Part shown: one piece after another, positions 50,090-58,736 of the stretch | Numbering within the stretch: position 1 is the first letter of the stretch | Layout of the letters: each line of letters opens with the position of its first letter | Source: JAIQFL01 sp035501495 | GTDB lineage: Bacteria; Acidobacteriota; Terriglobia; Bryobacterales; Bryobacteraceae | Reading direction: 5' to 3' | DNA: 64,000 nt | Assembly (NCBI GenBank): GCA_035501495.1 | Contig: DATJWB010000320.1 | Span: 1-64,000 of the forward strand | Position numbers and translations under genes: made by a program | Notes under the pieces: model-generated | What the model was told of the DNA's origin: nothing | The model's input: the letters and a program-made list of their open reading frames with translations, nothing else | Databases searched by the model: none

Positions 50090-51795
50090 GGCCGCTCGAC
50101 TGGATCGTCCTGGTATCCACTCTGCTGTCGATCGTAGCCTACGGCCTCTACCGGAGCCGCGGCAGCAACACCGTCGATCGCTACCTCCTCGCCGGCAAAA
50201 CCATGCCGTGGTACGCCATGGCGCTCTCCATCATGGCCACCCAGGCCAGCGCCATCACCTTCATCTCCACTACCGGCCAGGCCTATGCCGATGGCATGCG
50301 CTTCGTGCAGTTCTATTTCGGACTGCCGTTGGCCATGGTCGTGATCTGCTCCACGGTCGTCCCGGTCTTTCACCGCACCAAAGTCTACACCGCGTACGAG
50401 TACCTGGAACAGCGCTTCGACAGCAAAACGCGAGCGCTCGCCAGCCTGATTTTCCTGTGCCAGCGCGGCCTCTCGGCGGGCATGACCATCTATGCTCCGG
50501 CCATCGTCCTCTCCGCCATCCTGGGATGGCCGGAACGCCTGACTACGTCCATGATGGGCGCTATCGTGATCACCTACACCGTGCTCGGCGGCATCAAAGC
50601 GGTCACCTGGTCGGACGTGCAGCAGATGTGCGTCATCTTCCTCGGCCTCGTCATCGCACTCGTCACGGTTTTCGTGCTGCTGCCGTCCACAGTCTCGTTC
50701 GGCGACGCGGTCTACCTGGCGGGCGTGGCGGGCCGCCTCAATGCGGTTACCACCACCTTCAACTGGACCGACCGTTTCAACATCTGGAGCGGTCTGTTCG
50801 GCGGCACTTTTCTCTTTCTGTCGTACTTCGGCTGCGACCAGTCGCAGGTGCAGCGCTACCTCACCGGCCGATCCATCGCGCAAAGCCGCCTCAGCCTGCT
50901 CTTCAACGCCGTAGCCAAGATCCCGATGCAGTTCTTCATCCTGTTCATCGGCGCGATGGTGTTCGTCTTCTACCTGTTCGTGCAGCCTCCCGTCCTGTTC
51001 CAGGACTCCGAAGTGTCGCGCATCCAGGGCCGTGCGGAATTTCCCGCGATCCAACAACGGTACAACCAGGCATTCTCGCGCCGGCGCGAAGCGGCGCTGG
51101 CCCTGGTACAATCGCGCCGCTCGGGTGACGGACAAGCCGAGACCGCCAGCAGGGAGTCGTATCGTGCCGCGGAGGCCGAGATTGCGGCCACCCGCGAACG
51201 TGCCGCGCGGCTTGTGGAATCCGCCGGCGGCGAGAAAGGATATACCGACACCAACTACATTTTTCTCTCGTTCGTCACCCGCTACCTGCCCGTGGGAATC
51301 GTGGGACTGGTCATCGCCGTGATCTTCGCCGCCACGATGTCGGCCAGCTCCGGAGAAATCAACTCTCTCGCCACGGTTACCGTGGTGGATCTCTACCGCC
51401 GTTTTATGAAGCGCGGTGCGAGCGATCATCACTACCTGCTGGCCTCGCGCTGGTCTACGCTTTTCTGGGGCGTCTACGCAGTCGGCTTTGCAGGATTCGC
51501 CGGCCGGCTGGGGTCGCTGATCGTGGCCGTGAACAAGGTCGGGTCGCTCTTCTATGGCACGCTGCTCGGATGTTTCGTGGTGGCCTTCGTATTCCGCCGC
51601 GTGGGCGGTACGGCCGCGTTCATCGGCATGATTGCGGGCGAAGCGGCCATCCTGGCTACCGCCCGTTTTATGGACATCTCGTGGCTGTGGTACAGCCCCA
51701 TCGGCTGTGCGGTCGTGGTCTTGACCGCGCTCGCGGTCACTTCGCTGACGCCCGCCGCGCCCGGCTCCACACCCGCCAGGCGATCAGAAGTATAG
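50086..51795 (+). CDS. Sodium/solute symporter (SSS family)
   Basis: This 569-residue, about 14-TM sodium-coupled symporter has SSS motifs: TVDRYLLAGKTMPWYAMALS, AYEYLEQRFDSKTRALAS, GGIKAVTWSDVQQM, GGTFLFLSYFGCDQSQVQRY and FAATMSASSGEINSLATVTV. A charged helical segment of about 80 residues (about 315-390, RIQGRAEFPAIQQRYNQAF onward) is inserted between TM helices and is not typical of sugar symporters. The substrate (sugar, amino acid or organic acid) cannot be told. It is coupled to the 44-residue upstream protein, and its 3' end overlaps the convergent DedA gene by 59 bp. Confidence 0.92.
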   Translation: MRPLDWIVLVSTLLSIVAYGLYRSRGSNTVDRYLLAGKTMPWYAMALSIMATQASAITFISTTGQAYADGMRFVQFYFGLPLAMVVICSTVVPVFHRTKVYTAYEYLEQRFDSKTRALASLIFLCQRGLSAGMTIYAPAIVLSAILGWPERLTTSMMGAIVITYTVLGGIKAVTWSDVQQMCVIFLGLVIALVTVFVLLPSTVSFGDAVYLAGVAGRLNAVTTTFNWTDRFNIWSGLFGGTFLFLSYFGCDQSQVQRYLTGRSIAQSRLSLLFNAVAKIPMQFFILFIGAMVFVFYLFVQPPVLFQDSEVSRIQGRAEFPAIQQRYNQAFSRRREAALALVQSRRSGDGQAETASRESYRAAEAEIAATRERAARLVESAGGEKGYTDTNYIFLSFVTRYLPVGIVGLVIAVIFAATMSASSGEINSLATVTVVDLYRRFMKRGASDHHYLLASRWSTLFWGVYAVGFAGFAGRLGSLIVAVNKVGSLFYGTLLGCFVVAFVFRRVGGTAAFIGMIAGEAAILATARFMDISWLWYSPIGCAVVVLTALAVTSLTPAAPGSTPARRSEV

Positions 51796-52336
51796 CCGCG
51801 CCAACCGTCATTCCGAGCAGGTAATGATGGATCTCCTGCTCCACCGCTTTCCACCGTTCGCCGAGCAGATATCCCAGCGTCAGGAAGGCGGCCACCCAAA
51901 GCACCGCGCCGCTGTAAGCGAACAGCGCGAACACGGGAAGTTCCAGCCCCGCGATCCCGGCTGCATACGCCGTGAAATGGCGCACTCCCGGCACGAAGTA
52001 TCCGAAAGTGAGGCTCCAGTGCCCGGCCCGTTCAAAAAAAGCGTGGGCCTTGTTGATGTGCTCCTCGCGGATCCTCAGATACCTGCCATATCGATGGATC
52101 AGCTTCAGCCCGAAGACCCGGCCGAGGGTGTAGCTGATGGTAATGCCCGATGCGCTGCCGGCCAGCGCAGCCGCAAAGGCCAGTGGCGGGGAGAGGTGCC
52201 CCTGGAAAATCAGGTATCCGCTAAACGTCAGAAGCGTCTCGTCCGGCACCGGCAATCCCACGATGCCCAGCACCAGCAGACAAAAGATCGCTACGTATCC
52301 ATACTGTGCGATCCACGACAGAACATGCGCTTCCAT
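51737..52336 (-). CDS. DedA-family membrane protein
   Basis: This 199-residue protein has five to six TM segments. DedA features are the re-entrant start GLPVPDETLLTFSGYLIFQG, the GSASGITISYTLGRVFG segment, and the FGYFVPGVRHFTAYAAGIA stretch with the conserved Arg. DedA proteins support envelope homeostasis; some recycle undecaprenyl phosphate or transport phospholipids. The start at 52336 is 4 bp from a dispersed repeat, so its promoter would lie in or beyond the repeat. The 3' end overlaps the symporter gene by 59 bp. Confidence 0.93.
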   Translation of the reverse strand: MEAHVLSWIAQYGYVAIFCLLVLGIVGLPVPDETLLTFSGYLIFQGHLSPPLAFAAALAGSASGITISYTLGRVFGLKLIHRYGRYLRIREEHINKAHAFFERAGHWSLTFGYFVPGVRHFTAYAAGIAGLELPVFALFAYSGAVLWVAAFLTLGYLLGERWKAVEQEIHHYLLGMTVGAAILLIAWRVWSRARRASAK

Positions 52337-52340
52337 CTAG

Positions 52341-52542
52341 GATGTGGCGCAGGCACTCCTGCCTGCCGCGTCGGCACTCCTGCCGACGCTTTTTAGCCCA
52401 CGAAGGGTTTTCGAGGATCCCGCGCAGAGGCTCAGCCCGGTGCGCTCGGGCGCCACCAAGTCGCTGCCCCCCAGCGCCACTGAGTTCGCCCGAATAGCAC
52501 CCCGATGAGTCGGGGCGCAGACACGAGTGTCCGCGCCACGTC
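52341..52542. repeat. Dispersed inverted repeat, copy 6 (two-armed)
   Basis: The left arm (GTGGCGCAGGCACTCCTGCC, with a second CGGCACTCCTGCCG) and the right arm (CCCCGATGAGTCGGGGCGCA then GACACGAGTGTCCGCGCCAC) bracket a spacer with TTTTCGAGG and CGCCACTGAG. It fills the 212-bp gap between glgC (stop at 52549) and the start of dedA (52336), on the same strand, so it would be transcribed if they are co-expressed. Confidence 0.85.
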
Positions 52543-52548
52543 CGCCCT

Positions 52549-53802
52549 TCATACCACCAGTTCCGTAAGATCCACCCCCGTCCGATTTCCTCCCACCACC
52601 ACAATGCCGCTTTCCGTCACATGATGATGAATGCGATCCCGCTCCAGGTCCCACCCGATGGTTGCGTCCTCCGGCACCCGCACATTCTTATCTAAAATCG
52701 CCCGCCTCACCTTGGCGCGCCGGCCGATATCGCAATTGTCGAGAATCACGCACTCCTCCACCACCGCCCCGGAATGCACCCGCACGCCGCGTCCCAGCAC
52801 CGAATTCCGTACCATCCCGCCCGAAAGAATCGAGCCGCCCGACACGATGGAGTCGATCGCCTGGCCCCGGCGGTTCTCTTCATCGAACGTGAATTTCGCC
52901 GGCGGGTCCGGGTAGCTGGTCGTGCGGACGGGCCATTCGCGGTTATACAGGTTCAACGCCGGACTCACATTGCGCAGATCCATGTTGGCTTCGTAGTAGG
53001 AATCGATCGTCCCCACGTCACGCCAGTAAGGCGGCCCGTCCTGCGGCTCCCCGGGTATCCGGTTGGTCTGGAAGTCGTACGCATAAACTTCGGGCTTCCC
53101 AGCCATTTTGGGCAGGATGTCGCGCCCGAAATCGTGGCTGCTCTTCTCGTCGGCCGCATCGTCGTGCAGCAGCCGCAGCAGCGTGCGTGTGGAGAAGACG
53201 TAATTGCCCATCGACGCGTACACCCGCTCGGAATCACCAGGCATGGTGGGAGCTTCCGGGTTCTTCTCGTGGAAGCCCATGATCCGGCCGTCCTCGGCCG
53301 CCTCGATCACTCCGAACTCGAATGCCTGTTTGCGATGCACCGGGATCGCCGCTACGGTCACTTCGGCGCTCTTCTGCACGTGGTATTCGATCATGTGAGT
53401 AATGTTCATGCGGTAGATATGATCTCCACCGAAAATCGCCACCACGTGCGGGTCCGACTGTTCCACCAGGTTGATGTTCTGGAAAATGGCGTCCGCCGTC
53501 CCCTGATACCAGGTCTCCCCCGCCGACCGCATCTGTGCCGGCACCGGAATCACGAACTGTGTCTTGAGCAGGCTGCCGAACTGCCATCCTTCGCTCAGGT
53601 GCTGCAACAACGACTGGCTCCGGAACTGCGTCAGAACATACACCGAGTAAATTCCGGAGTTAATGAAGTTACTCAGAACGAAGTCGATGATCCGGTACTT
53701 GCCGCCAAAGGGAACGGCCGGTTTGGCCCGCTCTCTGGTAAGTGGATGCAGGCGCGTCCCCTTACCGCCCGCCAGTATGATGCCCAGCACGCGTATGCGC
53801 AT
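52549..53802 (-). CDS. glgC: Glucose-1-phosphate adenylyltransferase
   Basis: This 417-residue cytoplasmic enzyme makes ADP-glucose for glycogen synthesis. The nucleotidyltransferase domain carries LGIILAGGKGTRLHPLTRER, KPAVPFGGKYRIIDFVLSN, TADAIFQN, FGGDHIYRMNI and PYWRDVGTIDSYYEAN; the left-handed beta-helix C-domain has SILSGGMVRNSVLGRGVRVH and DNCDIGRRAKVRRAILDKN. The allosteric N-terminal residues are present. The start at 53802 gives MRIRVLG; a longer frame exists but lacks similarity. No other glycogen genes are adjacent. It is divergent from the 3-hydroxyacyl-CoA dehydrogenase gene, 136 bp away. Confidence 0.96.
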   Translation of the reverse strand: MRIRVLGIILAGGKGTRLHPLTRERAKPAVPFGGKYRIIDFVLSNFINSGIYSVYVLTQFRSQSLLQHLSEGWQFGSLLKTQFVIPVPAQMRSAGETWYQGTADAIFQNINLVEQSDPHVVAIFGGDHIYRMNITHMIEYHVQKSAEVTVAAIPVHRKQAFEFGVIEAAEDGRIMGFHEKNPEAPTMPGDSERVYASMGNYVFSTRTLLRLLHDDAADEKSSHDFGRDILPKMAGKPEVYAYDFQTNRIPGEPQDGPPYWRDVGTIDSYYEANMDLRNVSPALNLYNREWPVRTTSYPDPPAKFTFDEENRRGQAIDSIVSGGSILSGGMVRNSVLGRGVRVHSGAVVEECVILDNCDIGRRAKVRRAILDKNVRVPEDATIGWDLERDRIHHHVTESGIVVVGGNRTGVDLTELVV

Positions 53803-53938
53803 AGCTTCTGACCAAGCACTTATTGTTCCAGCCGATCCCTCCGATTGGCAAGAGGTTTTTTGGAATGTCAGCTGAATCGGCGCCCGGATTTCAGACCCTG
53901 GGGCTGGCGCCGTCCCTCCCTGATAGAATGATCCCGTC

Positions 53939-54910
53939 ATGCCAATCGAATTTACCAAGGCCGCGGTCATCGGCACGGGAATGATGGGCCCCGGCATCGC
54001 AGTGACCCTCGCCTTGTCCGGGCTCCCCTCTACCATCCTCAGCCGCACCGCCGATGGCGCCTCCCGCGGAGTCGAGAAAGCCCGGGCGCAAGTCGAACTG
54101 CTGGCCGCCAACGAACTGGCCGATGCCTCCGTGCTCGCGCGCGCCCCCAGCCTCATCACTGGCTCCGGGGACTTCGATGAGACCATTCGTGCTGCCGACC
54201 TCGTGATTGAATCCGCACCCGAGAACCTCTCCTTCAAGCAGGATCTCTTCGCCAGAATGGACGCCTTGGCTGCCCCCCACGCCGTATTGGCCTCCAATAC
54301 CTCGGGCCTCAGCATCACCGCCATCGCGGCGCGCTGCAAACGGCCCGAACGAGTGCTGACCACGCATTTCTGGAACCCCGCGCATTTGATCCCCCTGGTG
54401 GAGATCATCAAAGGGGAGAAGACCTCACCTGAGGCCGCCGACGCGGTTCGCGGCCTTCTGGCGGCCTGCGGGAAAACGCCCGTGATGGTCAGGAAGGATC
54501 GCCCGGGACAACTCGGCAACCGGTTGCAAATGGCACTCCTGCGCGAGGCCGCATACATCGTCGAGGATGGCATCGCCGATGCCGGCGACATCGACAGTGT
54601 GATCAAGAACGGACTCGGTCTCCGCATGCCCGCCTATGGGACTCTCGAACACATGGATATTACGGGCGTCGATCTTGCTCTCTCGGTCAATGAGTACGTA
54701 ACCCGCGACTTGTATAACGAGCCGCGGGCGCCCGAGTACCTTCGCGACCTGGTTCGCCGGGGCGAGACCGGCGTCAAGGCAGGTCGAGGTTTCTACGACT
54801 GGTCGTCCAAGAGTGCCGACCAGGTCAAGGCCGGTCGCGACGAATTTCTGGTGCAGGTCCTCGGCTGGCGGCGACGCAAGGAGACCAAAGCCCAGGGTCA
54901 AGCCGGATAG
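53939..54910 (+). CDS. 3-hydroxyacyl-CoA dehydrogenase (3-hydroxybutyryl-CoA type)
   Basis: This 323-residue enzyme oxidizes 3-hydroxyacyl-CoA with NAD(P). The Rossmann domain starts AAVIGTGMMGPGIAVTLALS (GxGxxG), with VIESAPENLSFKQDLFARM and LASNTSGLSITAIA. The catalytic His-Glu lies in THFWNPAHLIPLVEIIKGEK, and the C-terminal dimer domain has KDRPGQLGNRLQMALLREA and GLGLRMPAYGTLEHMD with GFYDW near the end. It resembles 3-hydroxybutyryl-CoA dehydrogenases, though FWNP and the LGLRMPAYG segment also occur in 3-hydroxyacid relatives. No partner thiolase or crotonase is adjacent. The stop is 12 bp from the convergent cytochrome/PHM-like gene. Confidence 0.92.
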   Translation: MPIEFTKAAVIGTGMMGPGIAVTLALSGLPSTILSRTADGASRGVEKARAQVELLAANELADASVLARAPSLITGSGDFDETIRAADLVIESAPENLSFKQDLFARMDALAAPHAVLASNTSGLSITAIAARCKRPERVLTTHFWNPAHLIPLVEIIKGEKTSPEAADAVRGLLAACGKTPVMVRKDRPGQLGNRLQMALLREAAYIVEDGIADAGDIDSVIKNGLGLRMPAYGTLEHMDITGVDLALSVNEYVTRDLYNEPRAPEYLRDLVRRGETGVKAGRGFYDWSSKSADQVKAGRDEFLVQVLGWRRRKETKAQGQAG

Positions 54911-54922
54911 AGACACCCTCGC

Positions 54923-56644
54923 CTATTTCCGCTGCAGCTCGTGAAAGAGCATGGCCGCTTCCGCCGTCCTGCCCTCGTCCTCCAACTGCCTGGCGCGAGA
55001 CTCCACCGCGCCGCGCACCGTCGGGTCGTCGGGCGCTGCCGCCAGAACCTGCCGGTAATCCTCCACCGCTTCCTCGATCTTGCCGGCGCGCATCAGAGCG
55101 TTCGCGAGATTCAGCCGTGCGTTCACAAGGTCCGGCCGCTCCTTTAACGCCATCTGGAGTTCCTCGATCGCTTCCGGCACGCGCCCGACGCGCGCCAGTG
55201 CCGCGCCCAGCATATTGTGCGCTTCGGGCACCGAAGGATCCAGGCGCACGGCGTTTTCCAGCATCGTCACCGCCGCGGAGACGTTCAGCCGCGCCATCGC
55301 CACCGCTCCCAGATTCAACCACGCGGTGAAGTCGTTCGGATACTTTTCCAGGCGGTGCCGCATCACCGCCTCCTGCAACTCCAGCCGGCGGTCCGAAGCT
55401 CCCCGCGGCAGCAGCTCCAGCCACAAATGCCCCATCTCGTCGGTGGACTGGTTCCCGTTGGTCACCAGCTTCGGCGGATGGTTCGGATTGCGCACGTTGC
55501 CCACCGAGTTGTCGTAATGGTAGCGCATCGAAATCACCGCGCCCTTGGGCAGCATGAGCGGCTCCCGGTAGTAGTAAACCGACTGCCAGTTCAGGTCCCA
55601 ATCGGGAATCCGCACAAGCCATTTGCGTGTTCCATCAGGCAGCGTGGCATAACCCTCCAGCAGCTTGCCGAGATAGTGTGCGTGCGGGTAAACCGCCAGC
55701 ACGTCCACATCCATGGGCAGGCGGAAATCGTCCGACACCACGAAATCCCGCGCACCACCCGGGACCCGCAGGGCTCCATCGTGCTCCAGTTGCACCAACA
55801 GCGGAAAGTGCGCCGGCGCCTTGTCTGTGAAGTAAATCCCGATCGAGGGCCGCTCCTCTTCGGGTTTGCCCGAAGGATGCAGGTGGGTGTTGAGCACCAG
55901 CGTGTCCCCCGGATTCAGCCGCCACGAAAAACCATCCGGTTCGACGTGAGGCACCGCTCCCGGCTTCCAGAACAGGAAGTGCCCATCGGGGTCGTAAGGA
56001 CTTCGTACGATGGTGAGGTCCATCCCCTCGAATCCCGTCGCGCCTTTTGCCGCCTCGCGTCGCGCCGAGCCCAGCCGGTCCACCAGCAGATTGGCATGAT
56101 GCACCACACTTCGATTGCCCGGACGGATCTCGACGGCCCGCACGTACCGCGGCGCCGGCAGCGCCGGCGTGAAGATGAAGTTCCAGAAGATGTCCGGTCC
56201 TGACGCGGGCACTGCTCGGGGGCTCGATGCTTCCAGCACGAGGTCAGGCCGGCCGAGTTGCCATCCATCCGGAAACTCGGGCGCCGCCGGAGTCTCGCCC
56301 GCCGGCCCCTCCGGCACACCCGCCGCCACCCAATCTCCGATCTGGCGGATCTGCTCTTCGCTCAATCGCCGTTCGTTCGCGAAATCTCCGTGGCCCGTCT
56401 CCGGAAGCCACGGAGGCATGTAGCGTTTGCGCGTCACCGCGGCGATCTGAGCCGCGTGGCGCTTCACCTCTTCGTAGCGGACCAGCGCGAACGGCGCCGG
56501 CCCACCCGAGTGGTGACACGGCGCGCAGAATTCGTAAACAATCGGTGCGATTTCGTGCGCGAAATTCGGTGGCGTGTCGGCCGCCGCTCCCGGATTGGCG
56601 GCTGCCAAAACCGCCCAAAGCACAGCCTGGACCCTGATTCCCAC
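54923..56644 (-). CDS. Exported cytochrome c / PHM-like oxidoreductase with C-terminal TPRs (paralog B)
   Basis: This 573-residue paralog of the protein at 25821-27209 has a signal peptide (VLWAVLAAANPGAAADT), a heme motif FCAPCHHSGG (about 39-48) with RYMPPWLPETGHGDFANERRL, and two copper-type beta-sandwich domains with VVHHANLLVDR, VYPHAHYLGKLLEG and YHYDNSVGNVRNPNHPP. Unlike its paralog it continues past residue 420 with three TPR units (WLNLGAVAMARLNVSAAV, AHNMLGAALARVGRVPEAI, ARLNLANALMRAGKIEEAV), suggesting a scaffold or protein-binding role. Convergent with the dehydrogenase. The substrate is unknown. Confidence 0.85.
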   Translation of the reverse strand: MGIRVQAVLWAVLAAANPGAAADTPPNFAHEIAPIVYEFCAPCHHSGGPAPFALVRYEEVKRHAAQIAAVTRKRYMPPWLPETGHGDFANERRLSEEQIRQIGDWVAAGVPEGPAGETPAAPEFPDGWQLGRPDLVLEASSPRAVPASGPDIFWNFIFTPALPAPRYVRAVEIRPGNRSVVHHANLLVDRLGSARREAAKGATGFEGMDLTIVRSPYDPDGHFLFWKPGAVPHVEPDGFSWRLNPGDTLVLNTHLHPSGKPEEERPSIGIYFTDKAPAHFPLLVQLEHDGALRVPGGARDFVVSDDFRLPMDVDVLAVYPHAHYLGKLLEGYATLPDGTRKWLVRIPDWDLNWQSVYYYREPLMLPKGAVISMRYHYDNSVGNVRNPNHPPKLVTNGNQSTDEMGHLWLELLPRGASDRRLELQEAVMRHRLEKYPNDFTAWLNLGAVAMARLNVSAAVTMLENAVRLDPSVPEAHNMLGAALARVGRVPEAIEELQMALKERPDLVNARLNLANALMRAGKIEEAVEDYRQVLAAAPDDPTVRGAVESRARQLEDEGRTAEAAMLFHELQRK

Positions 56645-56726
56645 TTTCCTTCATCATAGAACGCCCTCCCCGGAAACCGCCTCCCTGCCGCTTCCGGCCG
56701 CCAGTGAGGTGGATTAGATTAGGAGC

Positions 56727-57503
56727 ATGAGGTGCATCGCGCTTTGCTCCGTCCTCGCCATACGTCTCGCCGCGCAGCCTGGCGCGGGCGACGCCGCCAA
56801 AGCAGACGAAGTTCTGAAGGCCGCACGGGCCGCGCTCGGCCCCAGGCTTTCGAATGTCCAGTCGCTTTCCGTCTGGGGCGCCGACCACCGCGGACTCCAG
56901 TCCACTCAGCTCGCCCTGACGCTCGATCTGTCCGGAAAGTGTCTCAAGGAACAGAGCAGCCTCTCGAATGGCGGCCAGATCCAGCGGATGGGACTCAGCG
57001 CGGACGGCGCCGGACCGGCGGGCGGCGGAATGCCCGGGGATGATGGCGGGCCTGCCATGTCGCTCCTTTTGACCGAGGGCCTCGACGGTGACGACTACTG
57101 GGCCCGCAACGGTGTCGGCTCCGGAAAGCAGCCCTTCATCAACGGCTTCGTCCGCTATGTTCTGGCCTTCACCCTTTCCCCGCCGGCCGACTTTCCCGTT
57201 GAGTTCACGTACGGCGGCAGAATCGAATCGCCCCGAGGCACCGTCGATGCCCTGGAAGGCAAAGGCGGCGGCGGTTTCCTGGTGCACCTCTACCTCGATG
57301 CCAAGGATCACCTGCCCGTCACCATGGTCTATCACGACGGCGGCGAGGAGACCCAGCTCTGGTTGAAGGACTACAAGTCCGAAGATGGCATTCGCTTTCC
57401 GCACACCTTGGTGTGGATCTTCGACGACACGCCCGTCGAAGAGTTCCAGATCCAGCACTTCAAGGTCAACCCCAAGTTGCGCCCCGACAAGTTCCGCCGC
57501 TGA
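56727..57503 (+). CDS. Exported LolA-like protein of unknown function
   Basis: This 258-residue protein has a short signal (MRCIALCSVLAIRLAAQP). The mature part is a single half-barrel-like domain with LKAARAALGPRLSNVQSLSV, TQLALTLDLSGKCLKEQ, AMSLLLTEGLDGDDYWARNG and DHLPVTMVYHDGGEETQLWL followed by FQIQHFKVNP. The pattern of short strands around a concave cavity resembles LolA/outer-membrane lipoprotein carriers and the DUF-type relatives common in acidobacteria, but identity is low. It follows the cytochrome/PHM-like gene divergently (82 bp), and a dispersed repeat starts directly after its stop. Confidence 0.7.
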   Translation: MRCIALCSVLAIRLAAQPGAGDAAKADEVLKAARAALGPRLSNVQSLSVWGADHRGLQSTQLALTLDLSGKCLKEQSSLSNGGQIQRMGLSADGAGPAGGGMPGDDGGPAMSLLLTEGLDGDDYWARNGVGSGKQPFINGFVRYVLAFTLSPPADFPVEFTYGGRIESPRGTVDALEGKGGGGFLVHLYLDAKDHLPVTMVYHDGGEETQLWLKDYKSEDGIRFPHTLVWIFDDTPVEEFQIQHFKVNPKLRPDKFRR

Positions 57504-57632
57504 CTGTGGCGCGGGCACACTCCTGCGTGTACCCATGAGCTCCGCCGGCCCACTGAAAATTCATGAAAACCCGTTCGCCTGACGACGTGGCGCGGGAACT
57601 CGTGCCTGCCGCGTCGGCTTATCGGGACGATT
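57504..57632. repeat. Dispersed inverted repeat, copy 7 (two left-type arms)
   Basis: It starts directly after the stop at 57503. The first left arm (TGTGGCGCGGGCACACTCCT) is followed by TGTACCCATGAG and CCACTGAAAATTCATGAAAA, the side segment also seen before copy 3. A second left arm (CGTGGCGCGGGAACTCGTGC) and half a palindrome (GGCTTATCGGGACG) follow. No right arm. Confidence 0.75.
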
Positions 57633-57733
57633 CTTACCCTCTAGTGTGCCACGCCGCCGGCAATCAGCACGTCAGAAGAGCGCTGCTCCGGAATAGGCGA
57701 TTCCCTCAGCCGCCACCGCGAAAAAAACGTCGC

Positions 57734-58645
57734 CTATTTCCCAACCGACGTCTCCGCCGGCAGTTCCTTGTGGGCGCTCCAATCCTCCCACGAGCCGTCG
57801 TAGAGCCGCGCATCAAAACCCAGGTATCGGGCCGCGAAATAGACCACAGTCGCCTGCTGTCCGATATGGCAATACGACACCACCCGGTCGCCCGGCTGAA
57901 TTCCCGCCGCGCGGAACTGTTCGCGAAGCGCGCCGGCGGACTTCAACTTTCCCGCATCGTCCAGAAGCGTGGTGTACGCGATATTCGTCGCGCCGGGAAT
58001 GTGCCCCGCCCGCTTGCCCTGCGGAACCGACTTACCTGTGTAATACTCCGCCGCCCGCGCGTCCACGATCGCCACTCCCCGCTGATGCAGGTTTGATCGC
58101 ACATAATCCAGCTCCACGATAATGTCGTTCTGCGGGCACGGCTCCACATTGCCGAGCGCTACCGGCCGGACATCGGTCGTCACCGCCCGCCCTTCGCTCT
58201 GCCACACCGGCATTCCGCCATCCAGCAGCGACGTGCGCGCGCCCATACCCATCGCGTCCAGCGTGAGAAAAGCACGCGTGGTGATCGACGCGCTACGCTG
58301 CGTCGCGAAGTACAGCACCACGTGGGAATCGCTGTTGACTCCGAGGTTCCGGAACACATCCCGCAATTGCGCCATGGACGGCAGCTCCACCGTCAGATTC
58401 GTCGGCCCCTGCATCAGGTGTATGTCGTCGTAGGACAGATACAGGGCGCCGGGAATATGGCCCTTCTGATAATCCGACTCCGCTCCGACCGACAGGATCG
58501 TGAGGTTCCGGTCGTGCAGATGGTCGGCCAGCCAGGCAGTCGAGACCAGCATGCTGGACTTGTCCCCATGTCCTCCGCAAGGCGCTGCCGACGCGAAGTT
58601 CAGAGTCGTAACGAATGCCAGAATGCAAGCGCAGGAACGCAACAT
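57734..58645 (-). CDS. Exported thiosulfate sulfurtransferase (tandem rhodanese)
   Basis: This 303-residue protein has a signal peptide (MLRSCACILAFVTTLNFASA) and two rhodanese domains. The first (about 33-160; VSTAWLADHLHDRNLTILSV, HIPGALYLSYDDI) has Phe at the active-site position (VVLYFATQRSA) and is inactive, as usual. The second (about 175-300; VAIVDARAAEYYTGK, AGHIPGATNIAY) has the catalytic Cys259 in VVSYCHIGQQATVVYF. It transfers sulfur from thiosulfate to cyanide or another acceptor in the periplasm. Promoter probably lies in the 91-bp gap shared with the metallophosphoesterase. Confidence 0.92.
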   Translation of the reverse strand: MLRSCACILAFVTTLNFASAAPCGGHGDKSSMLVSTAWLADHLHDRNLTILSVGAESDYQKGHIPGALYLSYDDIHLMQGPTNLTVELPSMAQLRDVFRNLGVNSDSHVVLYFATQRSASITTRAFLTLDAMGMGARTSLLDGGMPVWQSEGRAVTTDVRPVALGNVEPCPQNDIIVELDYVRSNLHQRGVAIVDARAAEYYTGKSVPQGKRAGHIPGATNIAYTTLLDDAGKLKSAGALREQFRAAGIQPGDRVVSYCHIGQQATVVYFAARYLGFDARLYDGSWEDWSAHKELPAETSVGK

Positions 58646-58736
58646 CGGCGAAGACCCTCCTATATCGCGAATAACTATATCGCAGTACGCCGTATTCTGT
58701 CAAGGTCGCCTGGCGGAAGTGCTACCTTGGCATTGC

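Noticed and set aside
58500..58736. A longer N-terminus for the metallophosphoesterase
   Set aside because: The upstream codons are antisense to the rhodanese gene and precede a perfectly good signal peptide at 58737.
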